Source of the DNA: Corticium candelabrum
Taxonomy: Eukaryota > Porifera > Homoscleromorpha > Homosclerophorida > Plakinidae
NCBI RefSeq assembly: GCF_963422355.1
Contig: NC_085099.1
Coordinates: 7,635,746 to 7,699,745 of the forward strand
Direction: 5' to 3'
Length of the DNA stretch: 64,000 bases
The stretch's first letter is position 1. Each line of letters opens with the position of its first letter. The notes beneath the pieces are model-generated. The model was not told where the DNA came from. It was given only the letters and a program-made list of their open reading frames with translations, and searched no databases. Of the stretch, positions 32,362 through 43,852 are shown piece after piece. The position numbers and the translations under genes were made by a program.

Positions 32362-33330
32362 TTGAGAGGTAAGAGAGGCAACGAGAGAAAGTTGAAGAGG
32401 GCCCAGTTAGAGGCAGAAGAAATGCGAAAGCGTGAGGCAGACGAAAAGCAGGCGCTGCAAAAGCGAGAAGCCACTGCAGAAGAACAGTGCGAGTCTGAAC
32501 GTGAGGAATTGAGAATGAGACACAAATTGGAGCTAAAAATATTAGAAATTGAAGCTAGCCGTGCGTTGTTGATAAGACGCGATGCGTCGAGGGAGTCCTT
32601 GAGGCCCAAAGCGCCGAAGCTGCATGCCATCGTTTGGTGACGGCCAGACAAGTTAGATAGTTGCCTTCAGCGATTCAAACATTTTGCGAAGAGCAACAAC
32701 TGGGAAGAGGAGTTGACCACGTACTTGAGCACACTGTTGACCGGTAGAGCGTTGGATACCTACTCGAGACTTTCGGACGCGTGGCTGCGCAGACTACTTG
32801 CAGCTGAAGGAGGCGCTGATAAAATCTCACGGAGGAAAGCTACCAAAATAAGTTCCGTAGGGTTAAGCCAGAACAGGATGAATCAGCGCTTCAATTTATA
32901 GTGATATTGCAAAACTACTTTGATATGTGGATTACCTTGTCAGGCATTAACAAATCTTCTCCAGAAGCACTACGGGAGTCCGTCGTGAAGGAACAGTTTC
33001 TTAACTATTGCTAACGCGACCTAGCCGCGCACCTACACGAAAAGGCTCTGTACGCCATGGCGAGGTAGTCAAACTAGCAGAGAAGTTCTTAACGACTAGA
33101 AACCAACACTGTATGTGGTACCACCCCACCCCTAGCAGCAAAGGCTCCGGTCGATAGTGATACCAGTTAAGACATCACTAGAGAAGACAGATCGAAGGCT
33201 GTCAGAAGTGGAGGTGTACAATGCTTCGTATGCAAGAAGTACGGTCATAGAGACATCGAATGCAAAGAGAGAGCAAAACGACGATGCTTCAAAAGTGACA
33301 AAATCGGTCATGAAGCTAGGGAATGTGTCG
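32362..33330 (+). pseudogene. Gag region, frame-broken
   Basis: It starts with a charged coiled-coil segment (EEMRKREADEKQALQKREA, 32362-32640). A capsid-like stretch follows in other frames (QRFKHFAKSNNWEEELTTYL, LLTGRALDTYSRL, then FRKVKPEQDESALQFI and VVKEQFLNYC), typical of SCAN-like gypsy capsids. Two CCHC knuckles end it: CFVCKKYGHRDIEC is intact, while CFKSDKIGHEAREC has Ser for the second Cys. Stops and frame changes are frequent. Confidence 0.82.
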
Positions 33331-33569
33331 GAGTGTGGTGCGCCCCAGTAATACTGTGATAAAGTCCAGTGCCACGATCCAGACATCGGAAGACCCAGCA
33401 GTGACCGACGAGAAAGACGGTTCTGCAAGAAAAGTAGATGCAGGAGAGACAACTTCATCGCAGCCGAATGCGTGTGTGCTAGCATGGGAACGCTTCGAAC
33501 CATCAGTTGAGAGCGGTCACGCAGTTCCAGATAGCAACGTGGAGACGACATTAGTTATGGACCTTCGGA

Positions 33570-33760
33570 GAGACCAACGTGCCGATAGTCCTCGAAGCAT
33601 GCCCGTGAGAAGGCAAGGTTGGTGGCGAGACCGTGAGAGTATTACGAGACACTGGTTGCAGCGAAGTCATTGTGAAAGGAAGATACGTATTACGAGACAC
33701 TGGTTGCAGCGAAGTCATTGTGAAAGGAAGATACGTTGAGGATAGTAAGTATACGGGAAA
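33570..33760 (+). pseudogene. Retroelement aspartic protease with duplicated active-site segment
   Basis: The frame reads VRVLRDTGCSEVIVKGRYV. The DTG triplet is the aspartyl protease active site. A 48-bp unit (33639-33686) is repeated exactly at 33687-33734, so the 16-residue DTG segment occurs twice in frame. Flaps and the second half of the protease are not clear. Confidence 0.72.
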
Positions 33761-33940
33761 TATGGAATAATGCAGTTGGCCGCCAACTCTGTGAAGCGAG
33801 TGCCAATGATAGCTGACGTTGAGATCGATTCGCCCTTTTTTGAAGTCAACTGTCCAAGCCCTTTGCCCTCCCGACGCTGTGTACGATGTCATAATTGGAA
33901 ATGTGCCAGGAACTAACGCCCGCCGCCAACCCTGATCCGA

Positions 33941-35620
33941 ATGGATCAAAGCACAAGCACGCAGAGGAACGCAGGTATCACCGCTGAAACACCTGACTGC
34001 GAAGAAATGGATACGCTCAACAAAGGAGAGATCGCCAGGATGCAACAAGAAGACCGTTCCCTGATGAAATATGACCGTGTGGCGGACGAGGAGCAAGTTA
34101 AAGGACAACAGAAAATCAAGTTCAAGACCAGGAATGGTGTATTATACCGGATGTTTAAGCATCCAGAAGTGAACACGGCACACCAGTCTGACAATTTATG
34201 GTGCCTACGCCTTTAAGCAAACAAGTCATATGTCTAGCGCACGCCTACCAATGGTTATGGGAGGCCATTTGGGTATTCGTAATACGACAGACAGAGTGCT
34301 CAGTAATTTCTACTGACCAGGGCTAAAGAAAGATGTGGCCAGATACTGTAGAACGTGTCATATTTGTCAGGAGACTGTGAAGAGGGGTCAGGTACCGAAA
34401 GTTCCTCTACAGCAAATGCCGCTAGTGGACTCGCCGTTCAAGAGAGTTGCTGTTGATCTGGTCGGTTCCATACATCCACCTACTGAAGACGGACACAGGT
34501 ATATACTCACATTGGTGGACTATGCCACGCGGTACCCTGAGGCCGTACCATGAAAGAATATAAACACAGAGTCAGTGGCCGAGGCGCTTGTCTGGATCTA
34601 CAGTAGCCTGCGCATTCCGTGATATGGGCAGCCAATTTGTGTCAGAGTGTATTGGTATTGGTGAGATTGCCCGAATGTTGGATGTTCGCCAGCTTACAAC
34701 CACTCCGTACCACCCATGTGCAATGGACTTGTTGAGAAGTTCAACGACACTCCCTGAAGGTCATGCTGAAGAAGCTTTGTTGTGAACAACCACGTCCATG
34801 GCAAATGGCAATGGCAAATGGATAAGCATCCGCCGTTTGTTACGGTTACAACCCTCAGCCAGTTGGCTGGGTTCCTGTGCACTACGCAGGAGCTATGGGC
34901 ACCCAAAGTCCAAAGTGGACCCCAGTGGCTGATGGACTTTGTCGCAGTAGGCACCCTTTGCCACCCCAGTCCATCACCAGGTACTCATTTATACTCCTGA
35001 GATGAGAGAGGCAATTGTGTGTTAGTTTCTTGCCCAAGGAAAAATTATGCCATAGCTCGCCAGCACTGTGACTTGAACCGGCAACCCTGCAAGTTTCCGG
35101 ATGTAACACTCCATAGAAGACTCTCTAACCAACTGAGCCATCGCGTCAATAGCACAGATACGTAGACCCCTTATTATTTGCCTATTGAGAGGTACCGCAA
35201 GAATCGACTGGGTTTGCGCCATTCGAACTATTGTATGGCAGAACTGTGAGGGGACCGATGCGCGTACTGTGGCGGTTGCGGACGAATGAGGATAACAAGG
35301 AAGTACGCAGCTCGCGCCAATATGTGTTGGAGCTAAGAGAGGCTGGAAGACACGTTGAGGCTAGGAGGAATTAGAAAAATCGCAGAGCCAATACAAGTGG
35401 TACTTTGACCAGAAAAGCAAGAAACACGTGCTAAAAACAAATGATTCGGTGTTGCTTTTACGTCCCACGGATCAAAACAAGTTGGTTATGCAATGGAAAG
35501 GCCTTTATAAGATTGAGCAATCAGAAGGTCTGAACAACTACGACGTCAACATCAAAAGGAAAGAAAAGACACCATGTGAATATGATAAAGAAGTACCACG
35601 ACAGAAACGAGCACACCGCT
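33941..35620 (+). pseudogene. Integrase (zinc-binding, DDE core, C-terminal domain), interrupted by a SINE
   Basis: The N-terminal part is at 33941-34216 (KTRNGVLYRMFKHPEVN). The zinc motif ends ARYCRTCHICQ (34338). The core has VAVDLVGSIHPPTEDGHRYI and LVDYATRYPEAVP, then DMGSQFVSEC, then GLVEKFN in another frame, so all three acidic core positions can be seen. After the SINE, PQ.STGFAPFELLYGRTVRG (35195) and a C-terminal domain (NDSVLLLRPTDQNKLVMQWK, 35437) follow. Stops, shifts and the SINE inactivate it. It lies upstream of the RT. Confidence 0.88.
34806..35160 (-). mobile_element. tRNA-derived SINE, second family, inside the integrase gene
   Basis: On the minus strand the head carries an A box (TGGCTCAGTTGGTTAGAG) and a B box (GGTTCAAGTC), with a body of about 270 bp. 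The integrase frame stops at CEQPRPWQ (about 34805) and resumes at RYVDPLLFAY (about 35157), which brackets the insertion. An ATGGCA-rich tail lies on the plus-strand left side. It is unrelated in sequence to the SINE at 26402. Confidence 0.8.
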
Positions 35621-35869
35621 GATGGGGCGGAAAACTTACCGAGAGGAGCAGTCCTCGACCTACTAAGCTCGGCAGTATTGAAAATTGACGAGGTAGGGGT
35701 TCCTGACAACGCAAGAGACGACGATGAGCTATCGGCTATGAGCACGTGTTGGGCTCAAGAGTCACTTGAGGACGTGGCGACGGGTGAAGATCTCACCGCT
35801 CATCAACGTACGCAGGTGAGAGGTGATCGTGGAATTTCAACACACGTATTCACCAATGTCCCTGGGGGG

Positions 35870-36995
35870 ACAGACATAGTGCAACACCAAGTTAAGCTAA
35901 CGACGACGACGACCCCAATACAATCGTGTCCCTATCTCATACCATTTGCCGTGAGGGAGGAACTTCGGAAGGATATTGAGATTATGCTAAAGATGAGGAG
36001 AATTCGGGAATCTCGCTCGCCCTATGAGCGCCAATAGTCAGCGTGAGGAAACGAGACGGGTCGAATCGTCTGTTTAGATTTCAGGAAACTGTGCAAAGCC
36101 ACCGTGTTTGACCCAGAGCCTATGGGGTCGATAACTGATGCAAAACAAAATACCAGCAAAGACGAATGGTTTACCAAAATCGATCTATCCTGAGAATGCC
36201 CTTTCAGATGGTAAATTCGAGTGCAACCATAGCCAGGGCAATGAAGAAACTGTTGGAGGGAATGCAGAATGTGGATCACTTTGTCGATGACATACTGGTG
36301 CACAACTCCTCGTGGGAAGAACATCTACGGATGGTACATGAAGTGCTCCAGAAGATGTCTCATGCCAAGCTGACTGCGAGACCATACAAAACGGTCGTGG
36401 ATGCAAAGGCAATTCACTTCGTAGGATGTCGTGTCGGTAATGGTACAAGCAGTCCATTACAGGACAACGTATGCAAGGTTAGGGAGGCTGCTAGACCAAG
36501 AACCAAGAAGGAAGTTCGATCATTCATTGGACTGACGGGATTCTATCGCCACTACGTGCCAAACTATGTGGCAATTGCTGCACCGTTGACGAACCTGACC
36601 AATAAGGGACAGCCCAATAGGGAGTGGGAAAACGCCCAAGAAACGCTTACTCAGCAGATGCATCTGAAGTGGGATTGGTGCTATCGTTATGCAGGAACAT
36701 GACGGCCGATATTTCCCAGTAAGGTATGTCAGTAAGAAGTTGACAGAACATGAGCAGAAGTTTTCAGCCATAGAGAAGAAATGTCTAGCTATTATATGGA
36801 GCGTGAAGAAGCTGAGAATGTCTCTATACGACTGAAAGTTCATTCTACAAACTGACCATCAACCTCTCTCGTTCCTGAACCAAAAAAGTACGTGAATGAC
36901 AGAGTTAGCGGTGGACGTTGTCGTTGCAAAGCTACAGACTTCGGATCGAGGCCATTAGAGTGAACGATAATGGAGCCGACTACTTAAGCAGAATG
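35870..36995 (+). pseudogene. Reverse transcriptase and RNase H, frame-broken
   Basis: The start is HQVKLTTTTTPIQSCPYLIP (35890) and LKMRRIRESRSPYE. Fingers/palm read MPFQMVNSSATIARAMKKLL (36199) and FVDDILVHNSSWEEHL (motif C, FVDD). The connection reads RSFIGLTGFYRHYVPNYVAI. RNase H reads GRYFPVRYVSKKLTEHEQKF, then CLAIIWSVKKLRMSLY and LQTDHQPLSFLN. It ends GADYLSRMT and a stop just before the purine tract. The part between about 36100 and 36190, with motif A, is disrupted. Confidence 0.88.
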
Positions 36996-37069
36996 ACATG
37001 ACTAACAACAAGGACGTGTGTCCCGAAGACGTCGAGGAGCCGACAAGTCTTCGCTTGAAAGGGGGAACT

Positions 37070-37327
37070 TGTCACGTCTTTCGTCGTATATATAATAGAC
37101 ATGATAGATAATACAAGCATAAGCTAATAATAGCGGTGGGGAGGGGTTTAATTTTGACTGACATAATTTGCGTTTGACTGAACGCGTACATCAGAGAGCG
37201 TCGGATAGAGAAGCGTGCGTGTACATTGAGTTGAGCGTCTGGTAAACCTTGTCGTTTCTGCAAGAAACTGTGTCAGCCCACTGCGTATCCAGCTGAAGTA
37301 GACTCCTGATCTCGTCGAGTTGTGACA
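37070..37327 (+). repeat. 3' LTR
   Basis: About 258 bp with TG...CA borders, preceded by the polypurine tract at 37057-37068 and followed by the duplicated target GTGAC. Confidence 0.92.
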
Positions 37328-37332
37328 GTGAC

Positions 37333-37570
37333 AAGCACGACGGGGCCTCTTCCAGGACTTTCCCCAGAAATGTTATAATTGAAACTTACCACAAATAATG
37401 TGTTCTATTTCATACACAGTTGGTACAATACCTGTTAACATTACACGCTAATCACAATCATAATAAACACAAAGACACAGAAACATGCACATGCCGGCCC
37501 GTAGGCTGGGGGTTGGTTCGGTGGGTTCGGACGAACTGCCCGCTCAGCCGTGAAGGTCCGCTTTGATCCA

Positions 37571-37635
<65 letters not shown>

Positions 37636-39313
37636 TGCGTATAGTACGCAAAACTCGCCTCTACATTTGTATGCGCTCCTATAATGTCAAATTCTTTTTA
37701 TTGTTTTCATGCAATCCCTACATTTCTCGTCATTTCTATATAATATGCTTCTAATTGTATTGTCTATATATCTAAAGAATAGTGCTCCATGGACGCAGCC
37801 GTATGATTGTTTGTTCCGTATCGTAAATACTTGTAGTCGCAAACCGCTATCTGCACTTTTTCACTCCTACAGCACGCGACCTTTTCTACTTTGAAAAGAA
37901 ACTAGTGCCCTTGCGTGGCGGTGACTGGTTTCTTGTACTTTGCTTTGTGCTGGCGTTCGTCGTTAGGTTGTAACGTCACAAAACGTTTGTTCCTCATGCG
38001 GCTAGCAAACTCTGTAATTTTGCGGTCCACCTTTAAATTAGCACGCAGCCTTTTCTCACTTTGAAATAGCAACTGCATGGTGTCGTTTGCAGGTCCCCTG
38101 CATCTATGCGTTGTTGTTGGTCTGTAGTTCGTAAAGTTGACATTGCAGCAGGAAAGAGACGGCGAAGCTGCTGGCCGGCTTGAAGCACAACGCATGTGCC
38201 CGTCGACGGATCGCGAAAGCTGCTTCTAAATCGGGACTGTCAAAACATCTGCAAGCAAATACTTGGTCACCTAGACAGCCTGTCAGGGCTACATGTTATC
38301 CGGTATTTTGTGTTTTCTCCGCCCAATAAGCGAATTGTATGATGCCTCAATTATATATACGCGGCAAATTGTGTAAGTTGCCCAGACGAAGAATGAGCTA
38401 ATCAGCTAGTAAATATATATAATTCGAAAAGCTAAAAAGTAACATGTATGTGACGTCATTGGTCCATTTTGGTGTATTACGCACCGCCCACTTCTGAAGC
38501 CAGGCTACGGGTCTGACATATTGCAAATTACAAGAGGAGATGATTGAAGTCAGTGTGAATGCATAATTAGTGTTAGCAGGAGTGAGCAACTGGCGCTATT
38601 GTGCGGCATATGTCAAGTTTGCAGCCCCAATGCAGCGCCAACGCAACACCAAGCCAGTTCGAACAGATCTACAGCATGCACACTTTCCGCTAATTTTCTC
38701 ATAGTGCAATTTTACTTGTTTTAATAATGAACTGTTGACCTTCAGCAACCTCTCTGAGAAAAAAATATTGTACGGTTCTGATGTGAAATTTACGAGGGAA
38801 ATGATTACACACATCTCGCTTCATTGACACTTCTACTCCTATCTACTTTCCCTATATCAGTCTTGTGTGAGAGTTTATCTCAGCAAAATTTGACTGTCCG
38901 CATGGCACTAGGTATGACTGAGCACATGCCCTGCACAAAAACCTTTTGTTCAAATCTTAAAACCATTGTACACTAATGTGTAGTTTTACGTCTATTTTTT
39001 ACCCTAAGGATGAAGGTATTAAACGTATGCATTACACAGCATCAAGTAATGACTGTGTGCATGTAGAAAGTAAATATGTGGGCGTGTACAGGTATTTCGT
39101 ATTCAGCGCTAGATGAGGTGATTTTAGCGTCATCCCTTTATGTTTGCGCACCTCTGCCTTTTAGTGAGAGTAAAGGAAACTTGAACTACAGTGTGAATGT
39201 GGCTATTATGTCTTTGGCATTGTCAATCCATTACAGTACGTGTGTTGTTCAGCTTACTATTCATGCATTATTAATGGTAAAGGTTTATGTTGCAATTTAT
39301 GTTGATTTTATAA
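37333..39313. other. Intergenic, no gene recognised; contains AT microsatellite 37573-37632
   Basis: A perfect AT run of about 60 bp lies at 37573-37632. The rest is AT-rich. The short open frames lack splice context or known motifs. It separates the LTR element from the pogo-like element and NUBPL. Confidence 0.6.
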
Positions 39314-39315
39314 TA

Positions 39316-40055
39316 CCGTACTGACCCGATTAATATCCCACCCCCATGGTTGGCTAGCATCAAAGGTAAACTAGGGGATGGGACTTTACTCAAAACCTGA
39401 CACCTGGAGGTGTTAATTGGCAGAAGTAATTAACTTAATCAATTGACCAGTAATTAACCACCTGTCATGTGTCTCCCGCAACCGGATAATTTGTCGGCAA
39501 AATCCGAGGTCATCTTGATAATGCTCCGGAAGGGCTTGAGACTCATTTGTTTTGCGCCGTCGTCCTACGTTAAAGCGTTGCTTCCACCTGACAAGCCATC
39601 CATTGCTTGCTTTAAATCCTACAATGTTTAGTTCTGCAGCTACTCGCTTTGCTTCGTCTATCAGTGCGACGTTAGAAACTGCCAGGCCAAAGCTTCGCCT
39701 CTCTTGCAAAAAGTCATACACCGGTCATCAAGCTGTACACTTAATGGTTCACGTCCGTCGTGCATCTTTCCTGTCAATGCTAAATTGGTTGGCGGTTTTT
39801 GACACCACCGAGCCATTGCCTCGATGCCATTCAACAACGCTGATCTTGTATTCAACAGTGAAGCTACGATATCTCTTGGGCATAGCTGCCTAGAACACGT
39901 TGCCGAATGCGTAGGCAATTAAAGAAGCTAGTCTATATAGAAAGTGCCAATTAGCACCACTTAAAGAACAAAAAGGTGTGACAATCTTAGGACCTGGACC
40001 AAAGGTGGGGATGGGAATTTACTGGAGGACTGGGGTATTACTCGCGTCAGTACGG
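39316..40055 (-). mobile_element. pogo-like DNA element carrying only the DNA-binding half (740 bp)
   Basis: Inverted termini CCGTACTGACCCGATTAATA and CCGTACTGACGCGAGTAATA, followed in each arm by a CCCA block. TA flanks both sides (39314-39315 and 40056-40057). The interior encodes on the minus strand a psq-type helix-turn-helix plus a CENP-B-type second HTH, with no DDE core. It is an internally deleted derivative of a pogo/Tigger-type transposon. Confidence 0.85.
39440..39893 (-). pseudogene. pogo transposase N-terminal DNA-binding domains
   Basis: From MPKRYRSFTVEYKISVVEWH (psq HTH) a frame break near 39730 leads to YDFLQERRSFGLAVSNVAL and GFKASNGWLVRWKQRFNV, a CENP-B/Tc5 HTH as in pogo-like transposases. 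It ends NESQALPEHYQDDLGFCRQI and continues only to a stop near 39413. The catalytic domain is missing altogether. Confidence 0.82.
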
Positions 40056-40203
40056 TATTTAGTCAATGAATCAACATTAACAAACAAAACGTATCAAGTC
40101 AACATGCATCAAGAATCATGGCAACAACAGCAGTTTACTTATATTATGAAAGTCTAGCAAATTGTGCGAAATACATAGAGATGTATGAAATGTGCCACTG
40201 ATG

Positions 40204-43200
40204 TTAGCTCTTCCGATAGCCAAGCTTCACAAGAACTTGCTGTGCTATGTTGGCATACTCTTTTGACTAGCTCAAAAATCACCCAATGCTATACATATTA
40301 AAGTACCCTGACAAACCAGCAATGCCTACCTGAGAACAACTGGGCTGTGACACAACAATAGGCTGCCCTCTATCACAAGTTTCTTGGATAGCTACATCTA
40401 ATGGTACATCACCTGTAACCAAAGTACCCAGTTCAGCACGAGAAGAAGTGAAGAATACCTGAATTTACCTAGAACGTGTAGATCAATTTGTTTTGCTAGT
40501 CGGTGAGCTCCGTTATGGCCAAATATGTGTGTTGCATGACCACAGTGTGGACACTGAAAAACACTCATGTTTTGAACTACTCCAAACACCTATAACAAAA
40601 ACATTAATTGCAAAATCATGTGAAATATGATAATAAACGTGTACCGGTATAGACACCTTCTTAAACATTTCTATTCCACGTGTGACATCTAGTAATGCAA
40701 TGTCTTGTGGTGTTGTAACAATGATTGCACCTACACATATTAATTGTTCAATTACAGAGAGGAAGACGTTGTCAGCTGCTACAAAGTACAAAGAAAACAA
40801 GTGACTGAATCCGAAAAAAGAAAGATCTCCAGGAAACTTTACTTCAGACGTCAGTACCAAAAACAAATAATTTTAGATGGGGTTATTGAGTGAGTTTAGA
40901 CACAGGAAATTAATATTTACGGTATAGTTATAATAATTGAATAACTAAGGGCACTTCCATATTTATAGTCATCAGGAGTGCATTTGTTTTATTAGATACC
41001 AGATGGATGCCCATTCTTCACATGATCTCTAACAGTATGCAGTAATGAAGATTACAAGACAGCGATAGAAAGATGTAGAGATGATCACGACTCTTTATCT
41101 AGGTTGAAAACTGTTTCTTTCTGATGATTTAGTGTATCACCTAAATGAACTTGAAGTTATAGATCTAACTACAAGAAAGTGTACAAAAGGACTAACACTC
41201 CATGCACCTAAAGACAATGCAAAAAGCACACCAGCGTTCAAAACTATGTGCTGAAAAACTAGCTGCAATGTAGACTTGGAGGAGCTGTGTGAGGTAATGT
41301 AAAAATGCAACCTGATGAGTCTGCCATTAGACTGACATCTGCTTTCGGAATTTTGTAAATAACTTGAGACAGAATTAGTGTTCCTTGCATGGCTATTCAT
41401 TTCCAAGTCTAAGGACATAGCCTGAGGAAGATCAGGGAGTAAATTCTAGTGACCTATAGCTACTCTCTATAAACTCACTCTGTACTTGATCAAACTTCTG
41501 GCTTATCATGTTCTTGACATGTGTTGACCTTGACTGTCTTAAGTGCACAAATGTATATGAGAGCTCATGCAATAGTGCTTGTGGAGTTTGGTCCAGATTA
41601 GAGCAAACGTATTAAGGAGATCATGTACAAAGGACAGACAAGCAGAAAAACAGATAGATTGTTTTACTGTCATAAATCCTACCCTACACATTTTAGTGCA
41701 TACCTTGAGGTAAAATACAAGTCCAACTCTGCAAATATGCTTTAAAAGCTAATTGAAAGCTGCGAGTCAAAGAGTTCAGTTTGCACCAAAAATCTCTGTG
41801 GCTATCTACATATATAAGCCAAAAATTATCATATATGCGTGTCATGCTTCAGGAATGTATGGTATCCCATTCAGCAACCAATCACAACGCATTAGTCTCT
41901 TTGTACGAAAGACAATGGTCGAGAACCAATCACTCAGTGCTGTTTGCATGAGAGAGAAAATTTAGCCAGAAAGATGTCCACTTGGATCAAAAAGAATCAA
42001 ACGTATTTCAAGTAGCGATACCTGGAAATCTATGACAATCCAATCTTGCTGCCGTAGGTTACGCAAAATGCCAGGCATAATGCACATGGTATGTATGGGA
42101 CTTCATTGCTAATGCAAGTCCCCAACTACAAATATTGTTGATATTACACATAAATTGATATGATAATTTTGGTACACAATTTAGACTGCAAGAGTGACGA
42201 ACAAAACATGCAGAACCTATAGCTATATATAGTGTTGGAGAAAATTGGAAGTTTGGCCACATCCTGTGCTAAAATAGAAATTTATAGATTAGAAGTTTAT
42301 GAGTGATGCATGCATAGGAACTACTGTATGTACCATTGTGGGTAGGAATAGCACATCTCTACAGCAACTTATGGATCTCTAACTAGATGAATCGACTGTC
42401 TCGACAATAGCAAAGTTTCAATCAATTTCAACTCAACACTACTCCAAGATAGAAGCTACTCCCAATGATTATTGCTTCGTAGCTTCATTTAAAGCGACGC
42501 TCGATGGAGATTCACGTATTACCAGTTTAGTTGACAAATACTCATCGGTACATTAACAACAACAACAGACCAGACGTTGTTGTTATCAATCCCCAAACTG
42601 GTCACGACAGAGAACTAGACATTTCTCTAGCATCCTTGGTGCACTGACTTGCTAGCATCGGCAGCTACCACAGCAAGTATCACGGCCTCAAGGAGAGAGG
42701 AGAGAAAAGAGGTTAAATACAGCCAAGAGCGTCTACCAGGAGGCATCAAACCATCATTTGTTCCCTTAGTTCTCGGAGATTCACGTATTACCAGTTTAGT
42801 TGACAAATACTCATCGGTACATTAACAACAACAACAGACCAGACGTTGTTGTTATCAATCCCCAAACTGGTCACGACAGAGAACTAGACATTTCTCTAGC
42901 ATCCTTGGTGCACTGACTTGCTAGCATCGGCTGCTACCACAGCAAGTATCACGGCCTCAAGGAGAGAGGAGAGAAAAGAGGTTAAATACAGCCAAGAGCG
43001 TCTACCAGGAGGCATCAAACCATCGTTTGTTCCCTTAGTTCTCGAACGTTTTGGTCACTGGGGATACAAGCCACCAACTACCTCGACAAGCTTGCCGAGT
43101 GGATGAGGGAAAGAAACTGGGCTCAATTGAAGACCAAGTGGAGATATCTCATCTCCATTCATTTACAGAGAAACTTCGCTAAAGTTATAGCAGACAAAAA

Positions 43201-43818
43201 GAATGAACACTACTGATGCTTGCACTGTTGCACCATTGCCTAATTGTTAACTCATTGTATGTTTTTGGGCCTAAAAGTCATTTTTGCTTGTGTAGTTTTC
43301 TAGCTTAGTAACTATCCTTGTCATTTGTGTACATAGTTGTTGTATAATAAATGCAAATATATGTATTGACATAGACAGACAGACAGACAGACGCTACGAG
43401 AAAAAACATCCTGGTGAGTTGTCTGTGAGAGTGGTTCCACTAGTCTTGGAACATTTTGGAAGATGGGGCAAGCAGGCAGAGACCTATTAGATGACTTGTC
43501 AAAACGATCAAAGGATGACTTTGGAAAATCAAACGGGGCAGAGTTTAAAGACTATTGGCTTCAAAGAACTGCCATTCAATTGCAACGTTGCAATGCCAAT
43601 GTACTTCTGAAGAAATCAGTAATGCCTTGTCGGGACAGACTAAGTGCCCAGACTCGTAGATGTTCTATAGAAAAGAGATCACCTGATCCCTTCTAACCAA
43701 TTAGTAATTAAATATATGTCGTATTTAGTTATTAGTCGTTTCTCTTGCTTTTATTATCATAGGACAAACGTAGTTAGCCATTTCCTATTGTATCCTAATT
43801 CAAATATGAAAAATAGAT

Positions 43819-43852
<34 letters not shown>

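Larger units (their letters stand above)
31821..37327 (+). mobile_element. Full-length gypsy-like LTR retrotransposon with integrase before RT (5.5 kb)
   Basis: Two LTRs (31821-32081 and 37070-37327) start TGTCACGTC and end TGACA. GTGAC stands outside both ends (31816-31820 and 37328-37332). The coding order on the plus strand is gag, zinc knuckles, protease, integrase, RT, RNase H. This is the Ty1/copia order on gypsy-type domains, as in Gmr1-like elements. All frames carry stops or shifts, and a SINE interrupts integrase, so this copy is inactive. A purine tract, GAAAGGGGGAACT, precedes the 3' LTR. No clear tRNA primer site was assigned after the 5' LTR. Confidence 0.92.

Noticed and set aside
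35080..35160. Possible tRNA gene on the minus strand
   Set aside because: Pol III boxes are present, but it is part of a 350-bp insertion inside the integrase ORF; a SINE head.
39552..39893. 113-aa plus-strand ORF
   Set aside because: Antisense of the pogo DNA-binding domain, which reads convincingly on the minus strand.
43361..43395. GACA repeats considered as a CRISPR-like or telomeric array
   Set aside because: Simple 4-bp microsatellite without spacers, always at LINE B borders.
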